This document shows, in pieces, positions 44,401 through 52,115 of a DNA stretch of 64,000 nt. Each line of letters opens with the position of its first letter. Position 1 is the stretch's first letter. Origin of the DNA: JAWLHA01 sp041690535 (lineage in GTDB: Bacteria > Pseudomonadota > Gammaproteobacteria > Thiohalomonadales > Thiohalomonadaceae); the NCBI GenBank assembly GCA_041690535.1, contig JAWLHA010000009.1:36589-100588 (forward strand), written 5' to 3'. The notes below the pieces were generated by a model that had not been told where the DNA came from, searched no databases, and worked only from the letters and a program-made list of their open reading frames with translations. Made by a program: the position numbers and the translations under genes.

Positions 44401-46453
44401 TCAGCGTGTTGCCATCAGCAAGAATCAGGTTGTCGGGCCGGACTGTGATCGTCCCCGCCTCGGCACGCACCGTCCCGGAGTTGGTGAAGTTTGCTCCGTA
44501 GATAGTCAGCTCGCCGCTGGTGTCCGTGAGGATGGTCCCTTCATTGACCCAGCTTCCGGTGGTGTAATACCTGGAGAGATCCCCCGAGCCTGCCAGCGTA
44601 ACGCCATTGCCAATGGTCACCACGCCATTGTCGGACTGCGCGTAACGGATACCCGTGCCACGTAGCCTCGCTTTGCTTGCGCCGTCCGCAAGCCCAATCC
44701 TGAAGGTGGTACCACTGAAGCGGAGTGTTGTGCTACCGGCATCAAAGGTGATGCCATCCGCCAGCCACAGGTCGTCACCGAAATACAGCCCGGAATAAAA
44801 CGTGGCGGGGCTCGCACTCAGGTCACTGCCAATGGTCACGTTGCTCAAGGTGCCATTGTCTGTGGAAAGGGTATTGGCGAGGAGGGTGGCATTCGCGATG
44901 GTGCCACTCGAAAGGCTAATGCCCTGGCCTGTCGCATCGAACACTCCGCCATTGGCGTTGACCACCACTCCAGCGCCGAAATTGACTTGCCCGCTGCCGT
45001 CGGCGTCTGAATCGGGGTTAAGTGTCAGATTCAGTTTGCCGTCACCGCTGCCCGCGATGTTGGCGTTGAGATCGATATTGTTGTGGGCATTGAGGGTGAG
45101 GGTGACGTCGTTCGCGCTGTTGCTGGTAATGGCAGCGTTGACGGTGATGTCTCCGGCCTCATCGCCTGTCCCGTCGGTCGCGATGGTGACGTCGGTGCCG
45201 CCGCTCAAAGTACCGGAGATGGTGTCGGCCGCGACACAATTGGTGCCGGTGCAGCTGTCGGCTTCGATCGTGATGTCTGTGGGATCGATCAGCCACAGGC
45301 CCCCTTTTCCATTCGGCGCGGCGGCGCTGATGGTCGCACCCTGATGGACAGTGACTGCACTGGCGGAGGTCTCGATAAACCCGCCGTCGCCCCCGTCAGC
45401 CCCCCCCTCGGCGCGCAGCTTCGCGGTGCTCTCAACCGTGACGCTGTCCTCCGACAACACCCAGATCTCGCCGCCGTCGCCGATGTTGGTTCCGGAGGCC
45501 TCCACTGTGCCGGAGACGTTCACCTCGCCGGCAGTGGCGGAAAGGGTGATGACGCCGTTCTCTTCCGACACCGTGTTGGCCTGTGTGACGCCGCTCATGG
45601 AGATGGCGCGGTCCACCACCTCCTTCGCCGCATGGGTGGTAAGCAGCACACGCCCGCCGTCGGCCGCGATGGTGCCGCTGTTATCGATGAAGGCGGAGAG
45701 CGGGTTGCCGTGCGCGTCGGTGAGGTGGTTGAGGATGGCGTCATCGACGCCGAAGGTGAGCAGTTCGTCGCCGTAGAGGTCGATGGTGACGCCGTTTGCC
45801 GAAGCGAGGGCCACACGCCCGAGGCGCGCCTCGATGAGGCCGCTGTTGTGGACCCAGGGGGCAACCAGGGCGACGAGGCCGCCCTCTCGGGCGGTAATCA
45901 TTCCCGCGTTGCGAATACCGGCGGTGGAGTTGGGGTCGCCGATGAAGCGCAGGCGGCCGGCGAGGAAATCCTCGTCGGCGATGTCGAGGGTGGAGGCGAT
46001 GAGCCCCTGCACGTCGATGCGGGCCTCCTTGCCGAAGACGATGCCGTTGGGGTTGACCAGGTAGATGTGGCCGTTGGCGGAGAGGCGCCCCAGGATTTCG
46101 GAGGCATCGTTGCCGGTGACGCGGTTCAAGGTGACCGATGAGCTGGTGGGCTGGATGAAGCGGGTGTGTTCGTCGGCACCGATGGAGAAGCTCTGCCAGT
46201 TGATGATGGCCTTGTCGGTGGACTGGGTGACGGTCAGCTCAGTCCCCAGTTCAGTGATGGTGGCGCTGCCGGCGGCCACGGTGCCGCCCTGGGGGGTGGC
46301 GAGGGCTACGGTGTGCCACTGGGCGAGGGCGAGGGCGCCGACGAGGGCGCTGCGGCGGAGTGCCGTCCGCTTTCCGCGCGCCCGCGCAAATTCGGCCACG
46401 GCGATGAAGGCGCGCAGGGTGTCGTTCCAGACCAGGCGGTAGATGTGGTTCAT
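38426..46453 (-). CDS. TpsA-type giant exoprotein with C-terminal caspase-like domain
   Basis: A 2675-residue two-partner-secretion exoprotein. Residues 1–52 are an extended signal peptide (MNHIYRLVWNDTLRAFIAVA). Residues 53–about 330 form the haemagglutination/TPS domain, with NPNGI at 134–138. About 535–1290 hold three tandem repeats of about 250 residues, each opening near NVTIGS, followed by more beta-helix repeats to about 2090. A (EPTDP)12 stalk lies at 2105–2165, then a helical segment and a beta-sandwich module (about 2360–2430). A caspase-like C14 domain occupies 2437–2675, with catalytic His2513 (YYAGHGYS) and Cys2563 (VVSDSCYSGAF). Export through TpsB is expected. The fusion suggests a secreted or surface cysteine protease; its target is unknown. 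Confidence 0.92.
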   Translation of the reverse strand: MNHIYRLVWNDTLRAFIAVAEFARARGKRTALRRSALVGALALAQWHTVALATPQGGTVAAGSATITELGTELTVTQSTDKAIINWQSFSIGADEHTRFIQPTSSSVTLNRVTGNDASEILGRLSANGHIYLVNPNGIVFGKEARIDVQGLIASTLDIADEDFLAGRLRFIGDPNSTAGIRNAGMITAREGGLVALVAPWVHNSGLIEARLGRVALASANGVTIDLYGDELLTFGVDDAILNHLTDAHGNPLSAFIDNSGTIAADGGRVLLTTHAAKEVVDRAISMSGVTQANTVSEENGVITLSATAGEVNVSGTVEASGTNIGDGGEIWVLSEDSVTVESTAKLRAEGGADGGDGGFIETSASAVTVHQGATISAAAPNGKGGLWLIDPTDITIEADSCTGTNCVAADTISGTLSGGTDVTIATDGTGDEAGDITVNAAITSNSANDVTLTLNAHNNIDLNANIAGSGDGKLNLTLNPDSDADGSGQVNFGAGVVVNANGGVFDATGQGISLSSGTIANATLLANTLSTDNGTLSNVTIGSDLSASPATFYSGLYFGDDLWLADGITFDAGSTTLRFSGTTFRIGLADGASKARLRGTGIRYAQSDNGVVTIGNGVTLAGSGDLSRYYTTGSWVNEGTILTDTSGELTIYGANFTNSGTVRAEAGTITVRPDNLILADGNTLSAAGGTLTINPTNAWSNALGTTHISSGTLNLRSSFTLASLGALERTGGTININGTLDLEGRETFNIDSDGQLGTGGLGTLSSSGIIKDGTIIGTTLTSSNGYLDNVTIGSNLTSSGTLYFRNDLRLADDIIFNTGSGTLYFSGSDFTIRLADDAISARLTGTGTRRVVSAANDTVIIGSGVILAGPGDLGAGSWINEGSIVNTVNNTLTINPTNFTNRGTVRAELGTIDLQPTNLYLESGNTLSAAGGTLTINPTNAWSNAPGTTEVSAGTLNLGGSFTLESLGTLDRTGGAIQIYFGTLDLENSETPLNIDSGGQFGPGGLDMLYYGTIKDGMIVGTWLKGASTSGTATNRLDNVTIGSDMELTGWRFSIMNDLRLADGITVTAASSSDFYFRGGAAGIRLADGANSATMTGFRSLFGSDDNMTVTIGGGVTLAGSGDIRNLDYVSTSWFNEGTILNNVDWTQTISPTNFTNLGTVRAESGTINIAATNFTQAGLMEVASGATISRMIDYTYYGFTNQGTLTGSGTVDIGSATLLNTGTIAPGGTDAIGTLTISGNLLLDGSGVVEIDLGGQLDHDRMVITGDLTLGGTLGISEGVNGYYAELGDSISGLLTADGSLSGSFATVTTPTDAAFTLNQAGSVDITDTTQSITRWATDDDGDWGEADNWSRGVPTANKDAVVNRAAATPTITVSSGDHTAHALQFEENLVLSGGRLTLPDTFAGFGGGFTLTGGHLINPTALELAGTYDWTAGIISGSGSIELTPTGIINKTGTGVLDIRQPLNSQGAVNVTGGELALNGGGSNTGTVANTATLHLEAGTYESLFVNQGTMSAAGSTFTQIFTNEGIFEVKPGTTTFEGGFTNASTGTIKGTGTMDLAGNALTSSGTIAPGNSPGTLTIVDGDLILGSGSLTEIEIFGTGEYDVIHVEGDVTMDGTLNVTQDAGYTPSNGDALPFLTMTGTATGTFATENTPAGFSTGYNLATGEAARLIYAATSSNTFTNGAGGLDWNLAGNWSAGWIPLSSDDVLISSGNAVGYGSGISTIGSLTINTGNSLNVSGGDLTVAGTTNVAGALLVSGGNLNLDGTSTIADLAISAGALNFNDAATITAATLSGGTLGGTGDVTISDTLDVTGTTTLAGNTLITQGTSTVSAQLNATNGLDWVNQGALTLTDGFLSIYDSSFTNAAGATMTLANAAYITIDGNSSLTNEEDATLNLSSSAAAVIQTVDGSVTVTNAGTLNQTETDEHVLSGFAFSNTLTGAINVAAGTLDVAATFASNDGTLHVADGATFRKSGGFTNEGTISGSGTIDVGAGNTLTNSGTIDPGTSQRTLTIDGNFVQSADGTLEIGLDSPVAGGYDVLAVTGTATLDGTVNFTGAGADGEYIFLTAAAVDGTFSSETGSLNPTLAYNPTESSATLSTAPTDPEPTDPEPTDPEPTDPEPTDPEPTDPEPTDPEPTDPEPTDPEPTDPEPTDPEPTDPEPTDPGTDDPVFDTGTHVLPPEHSMSHVAEPILSAELFGGDSLLLADERLAEAGEILASGGSIDDLITYMNGAGNYSTEEQYLYFRRLGSSETLTLLRAAGSEASLITAEAVEQLLSGAEVINFDIKSALTGVLGDESRTLSYLLVVQKARKESREQLYAGALGALRENPHAADAFNTVGDGAIQNLLVEESVATGNGIVVIEGRIEGDPAATTLTVDGRWVYVQDDGSFRTEVAVPPGKSRIAIAAADEAGTLLNQEVVVENRGPAGRLHNAGKGRRVAILIGAGKYQHERIPDLDNPHNDVRAVSELYTGQYGFEPKVLIDATKAEIVETVKGLAAELTDRDQVVLYYAGHGYSFEDSDLGYWLPADAGIDSPENWISTSDLTRFLRRLPSRQVSVVSDSCYSGAFTGKGRLSADAVLDNLDELKVRRSVTVLSSGGDEPVWDGGVDGHSIFAASLLSELGRSGDGTRGIDLYAGVRDRVRAEAPQTPHYGMLSAAGHDQGGDFVYQSVAGGE
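39961..40140. repeat. 15-bp coding tandem repeat (12 units) in tpsA
   Basis: Twelve 15-bp units of the form GGTCGGTCGGTTCCG, with C/T and G/A variants, encode EPTDP on the minus strand. Unit number can change without shifting the reading frame, so the stalk length may vary between strains. Confidence 0.95.
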
Positions 46454-46578
46454 GTCGGCGACTCCATTCGTTTGTTATTGCGCTCAGTCGCGTTGTAAAT
46501 CTTTGATGAAGGGCGGCGTCTTCACAATGAGAAAACTCACAGCGGGTGGGGCGTGCGGATCTCGGTGCGGCTCACGGC

Positions 46579-48291
46579 TCAGTACCGGGCGCTGACGCTG
46601 AAAAAGACGCGGCTGCCCGACCCTTCGGCGGCGGGGCGGGTGAGCGGCTTGGCCACATAGAACCCGGCGTCGACATTGTCGGAAAAGCCGAGGCGCATGC
46701 CGACGCCGCCCGAGGCGCCGGACTGGCGGCTGTCGCTGCCGCCGTCCTTCTGCCAGACGGCGCCGACGTCGTAGAAGGCGAAGGGCTGGATGCTGGCGAT
46801 GAGGGGGTTCTCCAGCTGCCGGCTGTAGCGCAGTTCGAGGAGGCCGGAGACGCCGTGGTCACCGGTCAGTTCGGAGGGGTCGTAGGCGCGTCCGACGGTG
46901 CCGCCACCGAAGCTGAACTCCTCGGAGGCGAGCAGTTCGTCGAAGGCGTACTGGAAGGCGGCGACGGTGTAGAGGCTCCAGCCCTGGGCAAACGGCTGGA
47001 TGCGCACCGCCTGGCCGGTCACCTTGGCGAAGCGTCCCCCTGCGTCGGCGCGGGAGAGGTTGGCATCGCCGGTCTGGCTGGCGCCGAAGGCGTCGAGGCC
47101 GAGGTGGAGGGCACTGTCGAGCAGGGTGAGGCCGGCAAAGCGGTCGGCGAAGTCGGTGCGCAGCCCCAGGTGCAGGACGCGCAGGTCGTCGGCGGAGAGG
47201 CGCTCCCCGAGGGATTCGGAGCGGAAGCGGCGCCAGGCGAAACCGCCGTAGAGGTCGGCGCGGGAGCTGCGGCTGTAGTCGAGGGGATGGGCGAAGCCGA
47301 GATCCACACTGCGGGTGCGGGTCTTGACATCGAGCAGGGCCAACTCCTCTCCAGGCTCGGAGTCGATGGCGGTGAGGGCGGTACGAAGCCGCGTGCCCCG
47401 GGTCCCGACCAGCCGCTCGTGGGTGAGTTGGAGGTAGTGCAGCTCGTCAGTCTCCTCGGCGGTGGAGAGGGCGAGGGTGTTGGAGTCATAGGGGCTGAAC
47501 AGCCCATAACGGGTGGCCGCGAAGAAGGCCTGGTGCGGGCCGATGGTCTTGCTGCCGTGGTTATCGAGCTGGAAGCGGAGGTCCCAAGGTTTGTGCTCCA
47601 CCAGCAGGGTGAGGATGGAGGCGCCCGCCTGACCGCCCGGGTCGGCGGTCACGCGCCCCTGCACTTTCAGCCCCGGCAGGCTGTCGGCGAGCAGCAGGTG
47701 GTGCTCCAGGACGCCGATATGCAAGGGGCGGGAGGCCTTGATGCGCTCGGCCCATTCGTTAAGGAGTCTTTCGGCGCCAGGGGGAACTTTGCCCGCGATC
47801 TCGTGGGCGGCGATGTAGCTCTCCACCACCCGCAACTGGACGGTGCCGTCGGTGACCCGCTGTTCGGGGATGACGACGCGGGTAAGGATGTAGCCGGCGT
47901 TGCGGTAGTGGGCGGTGATGCGATCGGCCAGGTCCACCAGCTCGGCCAGACTGACGGTCTCATTCAGCATCTCCTCCCACAGGTAGGCGAGATCGTCGCT
48001 CGGGATGGCGCTGTTGCCGGTTAGTTGCACAGCGCTCAGGGGGATGACCCGCTTGGTCGCCTTCTCGTCCAGCTTGCGCCCCTCGGGCAGCGGCAGACTG
48101 AGTTCGGGCAGGGCCTGGGGCTCCGGCAGCGGTTCGAAGCGCTTCTCGATCTGCCCTGGGGCGACGGGGCCGGGCAGCGACTGGGCCACACCGGGACTCG
48201 CGGTCAGCTGGAGCGAAAAGAGCAGCGCCAGAGACAACATCAGCCGCCCCCCATCCTGCCGGCGGATGTGGCAATACGATTCCTTTCCCAT
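46579..48291 (-). CDS. TpsB outer-membrane transporter (ShlB/FhaC/HecB family)
   Basis: A 570-residue Omp85-related porin that exports the adjacent TpsA protein. A signal peptide (residues 1–about 38, cleavage near GVAQS) leads to POTRA domains (about 75–235; GTVQLRVVESYI pattern) and a 16-strand barrel ending in RVFFSVSARY with the terminal aromatic. The LRFQLDNHGSKTIGPHQ motif marks the start of the barrel. The ATG at 48291 has GGGGAG 7 bases upstream; a start at 48240 is the alternative. tpsA begins 125 bp downstream on the same strand, the usual tpsBA order. Confidence 0.93.
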   Translation of the reverse strand: MGKESYCHIRRQDGGRLMLSLALLFSLQLTASPGVAQSLPGPVAPGQIEKRFEPLPEPQALPELSLPLPEGRKLDEKATKRVIPLSAVQLTGNSAIPSDDLAYLWEEMLNETVSLAELVDLADRITAHYRNAGYILTRVVIPEQRVTDGTVQLRVVESYIAAHEIAGKVPPGAERLLNEWAERIKASRPLHIGVLEHHLLLADSLPGLKVQGRVTADPGGQAGASILTLLVEHKPWDLRFQLDNHGSKTIGPHQAFFAATRYGLFSPYDSNTLALSTAEETDELHYLQLTHERLVGTRGTRLRTALTAIDSEPGEELALLDVKTRTRSVDLGFAHPLDYSRSSRADLYGGFAWRRFRSESLGERLSADDLRVLHLGLRTDFADRFAGLTLLDSALHLGLDAFGASQTGDANLSRADAGGRFAKVTGQAVRIQPFAQGWSLYTVAAFQYAFDELLASEEFSFGGGTVGRAYDPSELTGDHGVSGLLELRYSRQLENPLIASIQPFAFYDVGAVWQKDGGSDSRQSGASGGVGMRLGFSDNVDAGFYVAKPLTRPAAEGSGSRVFFSVSARY

Positions 48292-48643
48292 CCTTATGCT
48301 CCCCCGAAAGCGGCGGCAACCGCGTTGCGGGCCCTTATGGCCGTTGTTGTTCTTGGAATTTTGCGAATGAAAGGTGCAGTGGTCACGGAGCAAGTCCGTT
48401 CATTCAGTTCGCGGGTGGAGTCGATAGCGCCTGTCTGAAACCGACCTACCCCGTGACCGCTGCATCCTTCAGCTGTTCCTGTCGACCAACCGAGGCTCGC
48501 CGTCTTCAATGCCGCCAGGCCCGTAGATTTAGCACAGCAGGGCTGCCGAGAATATGAAAAACCGCACTTTCGGCGTCATTACAGCCGAGTAGTTAACCCG
48601 CATTTCTCATTAGGCGGACTTAAAACGGGAACCTTCCGAAATC
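48292..48643. other. Intergenic region upstream of tpsB, no gene seen
   Basis: This 352-bp stretch should hold the tpsBA promoter. No clear Crp-type palindrome is visible. At 48586–48597 CGAGTAGTTAAC looks like the end of a decayed family 2 element, just before the intact copies. Confidence 0.4.
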
Positions 48644-48860
48644 GTAACTACTCACCCCATGTCAGCCGCGTCTCGATGCTACGGGTTACGGCACCTTTGC
48701 TTTGGAGTGCGACGGCTTGCCGCCGCTTTGCGGGACGGGAGCTTGCTCCCGCCGTCCCCGGCCAGCCCACAACACAGCGCACGGCGGCAAGCCGCCCCTC
48801 GGGGAAAGCGGGGGCAAGCCCCCGCACTCCAGAGCCGCCGACATGGGGTGAGTAGTTACC
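48644..48860. mobile_element. MITE-like element, family 2, interior type B
   Basis: A 217-bp element with ends GTAACTACTCACCCC and the complement. Perfect 8-bp flanking duplications CCGAAATC lie at 48636–48643 and 48861–48868. The interior is unrelated to type A: it contains nested palindromes (GACGGGAGCTTGCTCCCGCC, GGCGGCAAGCCGCC, GCGGGGGCAAGCCCCCGC). A near-identical copy in opposite orientation lies at 54988–55202. Confidence 0.9.
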
Positions 48861-48897
48861 CGAAATCAACGGTTCGTCCGAAAGGCATGGTTTTTCG

Positions 48898-49030
48898 TAA
48901 CTACTCCCCCCCGTCATTCCCGCGAAGGCGGGAATCCAGAGGACAGATGCATGGCTTAAAATGGATCCCCGCCTACGCGGGGATGACGAATTTCCAAGGC
49001 ATTGCGTGATCAGCTGGGGCGAGTAGTTAC
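48898..49030. mobile_element. MITE-like element, family 2, type A, short interior
   Basis: A 133-bp element with the same GTAACTACTC ends and a perfect 8-bp duplication GGTTTTTC at 48890–48897 and 49031–49038. It keeps the left TCATTCCCGCGAAGGCGGGA palindrome; the second palindrome is GGATCCCCGCCTACGCGGGG. The middle is shorter than in the other type A copies. Confidence 0.9.
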
Positions 49031-49182
49031 GGTTTTTCTTGGAAAAAGCTTTTTCTCCGGTTTTTGAAGCCATCTGGCTGTGAACCAACCCCAATACCGC
49101 TGCTGATTGGCCATGCGGGTTACTCATTCGTGCAAGCTGATTGAACTGGCTCGTCTTTCACTGAATAATCAAACCACAAATA

Positions 49183-49195
49183 TATCACAGTGATA
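49183..49195. promoter_or_regulatory. Palindromic operator candidate upstream of the Crp/Fnr gene
   Basis: TATCACAGTGATA is a perfect palindrome ending 14 bp before the regulator's ATG. The TCAC/GTGA halves resemble a compressed Crp/Fnr-type site, so it could be autoregulatory. The spacing differs from the canonical TGTGA-N6-TCACA. Confidence 0.45.
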
Positions 49196-49208
49196 CACCT
49201 TTGCCCCC

Positions 49209-49883
49209 ATGAACCGCACCGTTGGCTCCAGTCAGTCGTTCCTGCGAAACGTATCGTTGTTTGCCGCACTCGATGACGCTCAGCTGAAGGACGTTGCCCG
49301 TCTCGCAGTCCCCCGCACTTACCCGCGCGAAACGACCGTGCTCCGCGAAGGGGACCGGGGTGAAGCCCTCTATCTCATTCAGGAGGGGCGGGTGAAAGTG
49401 CTGCTCTCAGCCGAAAAGGGCCGCGAGGTGATTGTCTCTATTCTCGCTCCGGGCCAATGTTTCGGAGAGATGGCGCTGGTGGATTCCAGTACTCGCTGCG
49501 CCCGCGTGGTGACCATGACCGATTGCCGGTTCCAGGTCATTTCCGGCGCCGACTACACCCGCCTGCTCACAAGTTCCCCCGAGATCGCCATCGCCATGCT
49601 GAGGGAATTGGCCGGACGATTGCGCTCCGCCAACCGGAGCATCGGCAGCCTGGCCACTCTGGATGTCTTCGGCCGGGTGGCGCGTTTTCTGCTCGATGCG
49701 GCAACCGAGGTAAAGGGGCAGATAGTGGTGGAAGAGTTACCCACCCAGACCGACATCGCGGCGATTGTGGGCGCATCGAGGGAGATGGTGAACCGCGCCA
49801 TGCGTGAGTTGAACCATCAGGGCTTCATCACGCAGCACGGGAAACGTGTGGTGATTACCGACAAAATGGGAACGGTCTGGTGA
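49209..49883 (+). CDS. Crp/Fnr-family transcriptional regulator, cAMP-binding type
   Basis: A 224-residue regulator. A cyclic-nucleotide-binding beta-roll (about 15–130) has the cassette FGEMALVDSSTRCARVV, with Gly-Glu and the Arg needed for cAMP. A dimerisation helix and a Crp-type winged helix-turn-helix follow (TQTDIAAIVGASREMVNRAM, about 175–195). There is no N-terminal Cys cluster, so it is Crp-like, not an oxygen-sensing Fnr. Divergent tpsBA lies on one side and the cyclase gene, convergent, on the other. Its location between a cyclase and a secreted protein system suggests it links cAMP to that system. Confidence 0.92.
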   Translation: MNRTVGSSQSFLRNVSLFAALDDAQLKDVARLAVPRTYPRETTVLREGDRGEALYLIQEGRVKVLLSAEKGREVIVSILAPGQCFGEMALVDSSTRCARVVTMTDCRFQVISGADYTRLLTSSPEIAIAMLRELAGRLRSANRSIGSLATLDVFGRVARFLLDAATEVKGQIVVEELPTQTDIAAIVGASREMVNRAMRELNHQGFITQHGKRVVITDKMGTVW

Positions 49884-49965
49884 ATCGGAACCGAAGGTCG
49901 TATGCGCCACTGGGGCGTGGCGATGCGCGTCGGTGTGCTGTGTGCCATCGCCCCTGCCAGTGGGT

Positions 49966-52101
49966 TCACTTCTGGGTTAGTGAGGTCACCCCTTCCCACT
50001 CGGCGGGTGGATGCTCCGCCAACGCCCGTGAGCGCTCGGCATAAAGGCGTGCGGCCTCGTCGATCTGCCTCGCGCTGTCGTCGGTGATGCAGGCAGCGAA
50101 ACACTCTGCCGCCTCGGTGAACTTCCCCGCATAAAACAGCTGCAGGGCTTCATCAAACGCATCCAGCCGCTCTATTTCGTGCTCTGACGGGCGCTCGGTG
50201 CCGAGCGGTTCGAAGATCCGGATCGGGGCCGTGCGCCCTTTCACCCGCACCCGTCCCACCTCACGAACAACCACACTCTGGCCCAGTTGAGAGGCGGTGG
50301 TTCCCGAAATCAGCAGGCGGGTGCCAAACACCTTGTTGACCCCCTCGAGGCGAGAGGCCAGGTTCACCGTGTCGCCCATCACCGTGTAGTTGAAGCGCCG
50401 GCGTGAGCCGATATTCCCGATCAGCGCCTCACCACTGTTGAGACCGATGCGGGTATTGAAACGAAAGCGGCCAAAGGCTCCCTGTTCATTCATCGAGTCC
50501 AGCAATGCAACGGCTGCGAGCGCCGCTCGCACCGCTTTTTCCGCATGGTCAGGATCGTCCTTGGGGGCACCGAATACGGCCACCACCGCATCGCCAATGA
50601 ACTTATCGACAAAACCGCCGTGCTGTTCGATGAGCTCCGTAATGGCAGAGAAATAGGTGTTGATCAAAGGGACCAGTTCTGCAGGGGGCAGCGACTCGCT
50701 GATGGAGGTGAAGTCGGCCAGGTCCGAGAACCAGACGGTGATCTCCCGTGTCTCTCCGCCGAGTTCGGGCAGCTTCTCCTGGGTGAGCATCTCTTCAACG
50801 ACCGCAGGGGCCAGATACATGCTGAATAGCCGCCTCAGTTTGATCTTCTGGCGGTCCGTCACCGAAAAGCGGAAGGCCAGCATCGTACCCGAGGCAAGGG
50901 CTGCGGCGATCATCGGTTCGAGAAGGGGCAGCACGGTGTCCGCCGCGAGCGCTGTGGTTGCAGCAGCTGCCCACAAGAGGGACATGACCACAATCTGCAG
51001 CGTCGCCACCACGGGGTCGGCGCGCATCGTGATGGAGGCGGCAAGGAGCGCCATCAGACCAATGATGAGGGCGGCCGGGATTTGCGGGGCCCGCGTCAGC
51101 ACGGCATCGCGAAGCAGGGAGTTCACCGCTGCGGCGTGGATGTAGACCCCCGGAAGGCTTTCCCGGCGAAAATCCGCTTCGGTGCGTTCCGGCGCTGGGA
51201 GGTGGCAGGGAGGGGGGCGGTAGCCCCCCTCGGCACCGGTCATGTAACGTTTCGACGTGATCTTTCGATCCTCCACGTCGAGCACGGCACCCAACAGGAC
51301 CACCTTGCCACTGAATGCCTGCCGCAGATACTCGGTATTGCCCGACGTCACGCATGCGTGAATGTCGGCGAGAGAGTAGGTGGGAATGTCGTTCTCGCCT
51401 TGGAAATTAACCAACGCGCGCTGACCCTCGGAACCCCGAATCGGCCTTCCGCCGAGTGCCACCCGCCCATCCGGAAGCACCTCCGGCCGCACGCCGTGAA
51501 CCCGTGCCGCCAACTCCATGCTGAACGAGGGCTCCATCCCGCCCCCTTCGTCGGTGGGCCGCTTCAGCAACAGCGGGACAGCGCGGATGATGGCGTCCGG
51601 ATCGGTGATGACATTCAGGGAGCGGACGTTCCGCTGCCCCCCAACCAGCATGATCTGCGCTCGGGTCGGCAGCAGCGGCGCCTTGGCGTGCTGTACCTTC
51701 CCCAGCACGATGCGGTCATCGCGGGAGCCCTCCTTCAGAAAACGCAGATAGGGGGTCTCCAGATTCGGGAGCCGGCTCTGGACGGAGGAGGGAAAGACCA
51801 CGTCGAGGCCGATGACCTGCGCACCCGCTTTGAGGACACCGGAGAGCGTCTCCGCGATCTCCGGCATCCACAGAGCCTTCGGCTGACCGGCGAACGGCGG
51901 GGTCAGGTAGGTTTGCTCATCGATCGCGATGACGACCGTGGGTGACTGATGGGGGGGATAAAGCTGGCCGAAGATCTGGTGGCGCATCCAGAGCGACAGA
52001 TCCAGCGACTGTCCCCGCAGGCGCTCAAGCGGCGGCGATGTGAGCACGACGGCCAATACGGCCGCCGTTCCCGCCGCAACCAGCAAGTCCCTGAGGCGCA
52101 A
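49966..52101 (-). CDS. CHASE2-domain class III adenylate cyclase
   Basis: A 711-residue membrane signalling enzyme. An N-terminal helix, a periplasmic CHASE2 sensor (about 30–330), a cluster of three membrane helices (about 345–430) and a cytoplasmic class III cyclase domain (about 440–625) are present, plus a short helical tail. Metal aspartates lie in FSDLADFT (about 457) and GDAVVAVFG (about 502). The purine-contact Lys is in GGFVDKFIGD, and YTVMGDTVNLASRLEG supports ATP as substrate. The start appears to be TTG, 14 bp after the upstream gene. It probably makes the cAMP sensed by the nearby Crp-like and cNMP–rhodanese proteins. Confidence 0.93.
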   Translation of the reverse strand: MRLRDLLVAAGTAAVLAVVLTSPPLERLRGQSLDLSLWMRHQIFGQLYPPHQSPTVVIAIDEQTYLTPPFAGQPKALWMPEIAETLSGVLKAGAQVIGLDVVFPSSVQSRLPNLETPYLRFLKEGSRDDRIVLGKVQHAKAPLLPTRAQIMLVGGQRNVRSLNVITDPDAIIRAVPLLLKRPTDEGGGMEPSFSMELAARVHGVRPEVLPDGRVALGGRPIRGSEGQRALVNFQGENDIPTYSLADIHACVTSGNTEYLRQAFSGKVVLLGAVLDVEDRKITSKRYMTGAEGGYRPPPCHLPAPERTEADFRRESLPGVYIHAAAVNSLLRDAVLTRAPQIPAALIIGLMALLAASITMRADPVVATLQIVVMSLLWAAAATTALAADTVLPLLEPMIAAALASGTMLAFRFSVTDRQKIKLRRLFSMYLAPAVVEEMLTQEKLPELGGETREITVWFSDLADFTSISESLPPAELVPLINTYFSAITELIEQHGGFVDKFIGDAVVAVFGAPKDDPDHAEKAVRAALAAVALLDSMNEQGAFGRFRFNTRIGLNSGEALIGNIGSRRRFNYTVMGDTVNLASRLEGVNKVFGTRLLISGTTASQLGQSVVVREVGRVRVKGRTAPIRIFEPLGTERPSEHEIERLDAFDEALQLFYAGKFTEAAECFAACITDDSARQIDEAARLYAERSRALAEHPPAEWEGVTSLTQK

Positions 52102-52115
52102 AAGAGGCAGCCGTG

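Noticed and set aside
48890..49038. Possible CRISPR-like spacing of palindromes
   Set aside because: The palindromes are paired inside elements with target duplications, not regularly spaced direct repeats with unique spacers, and no cas gene is near.
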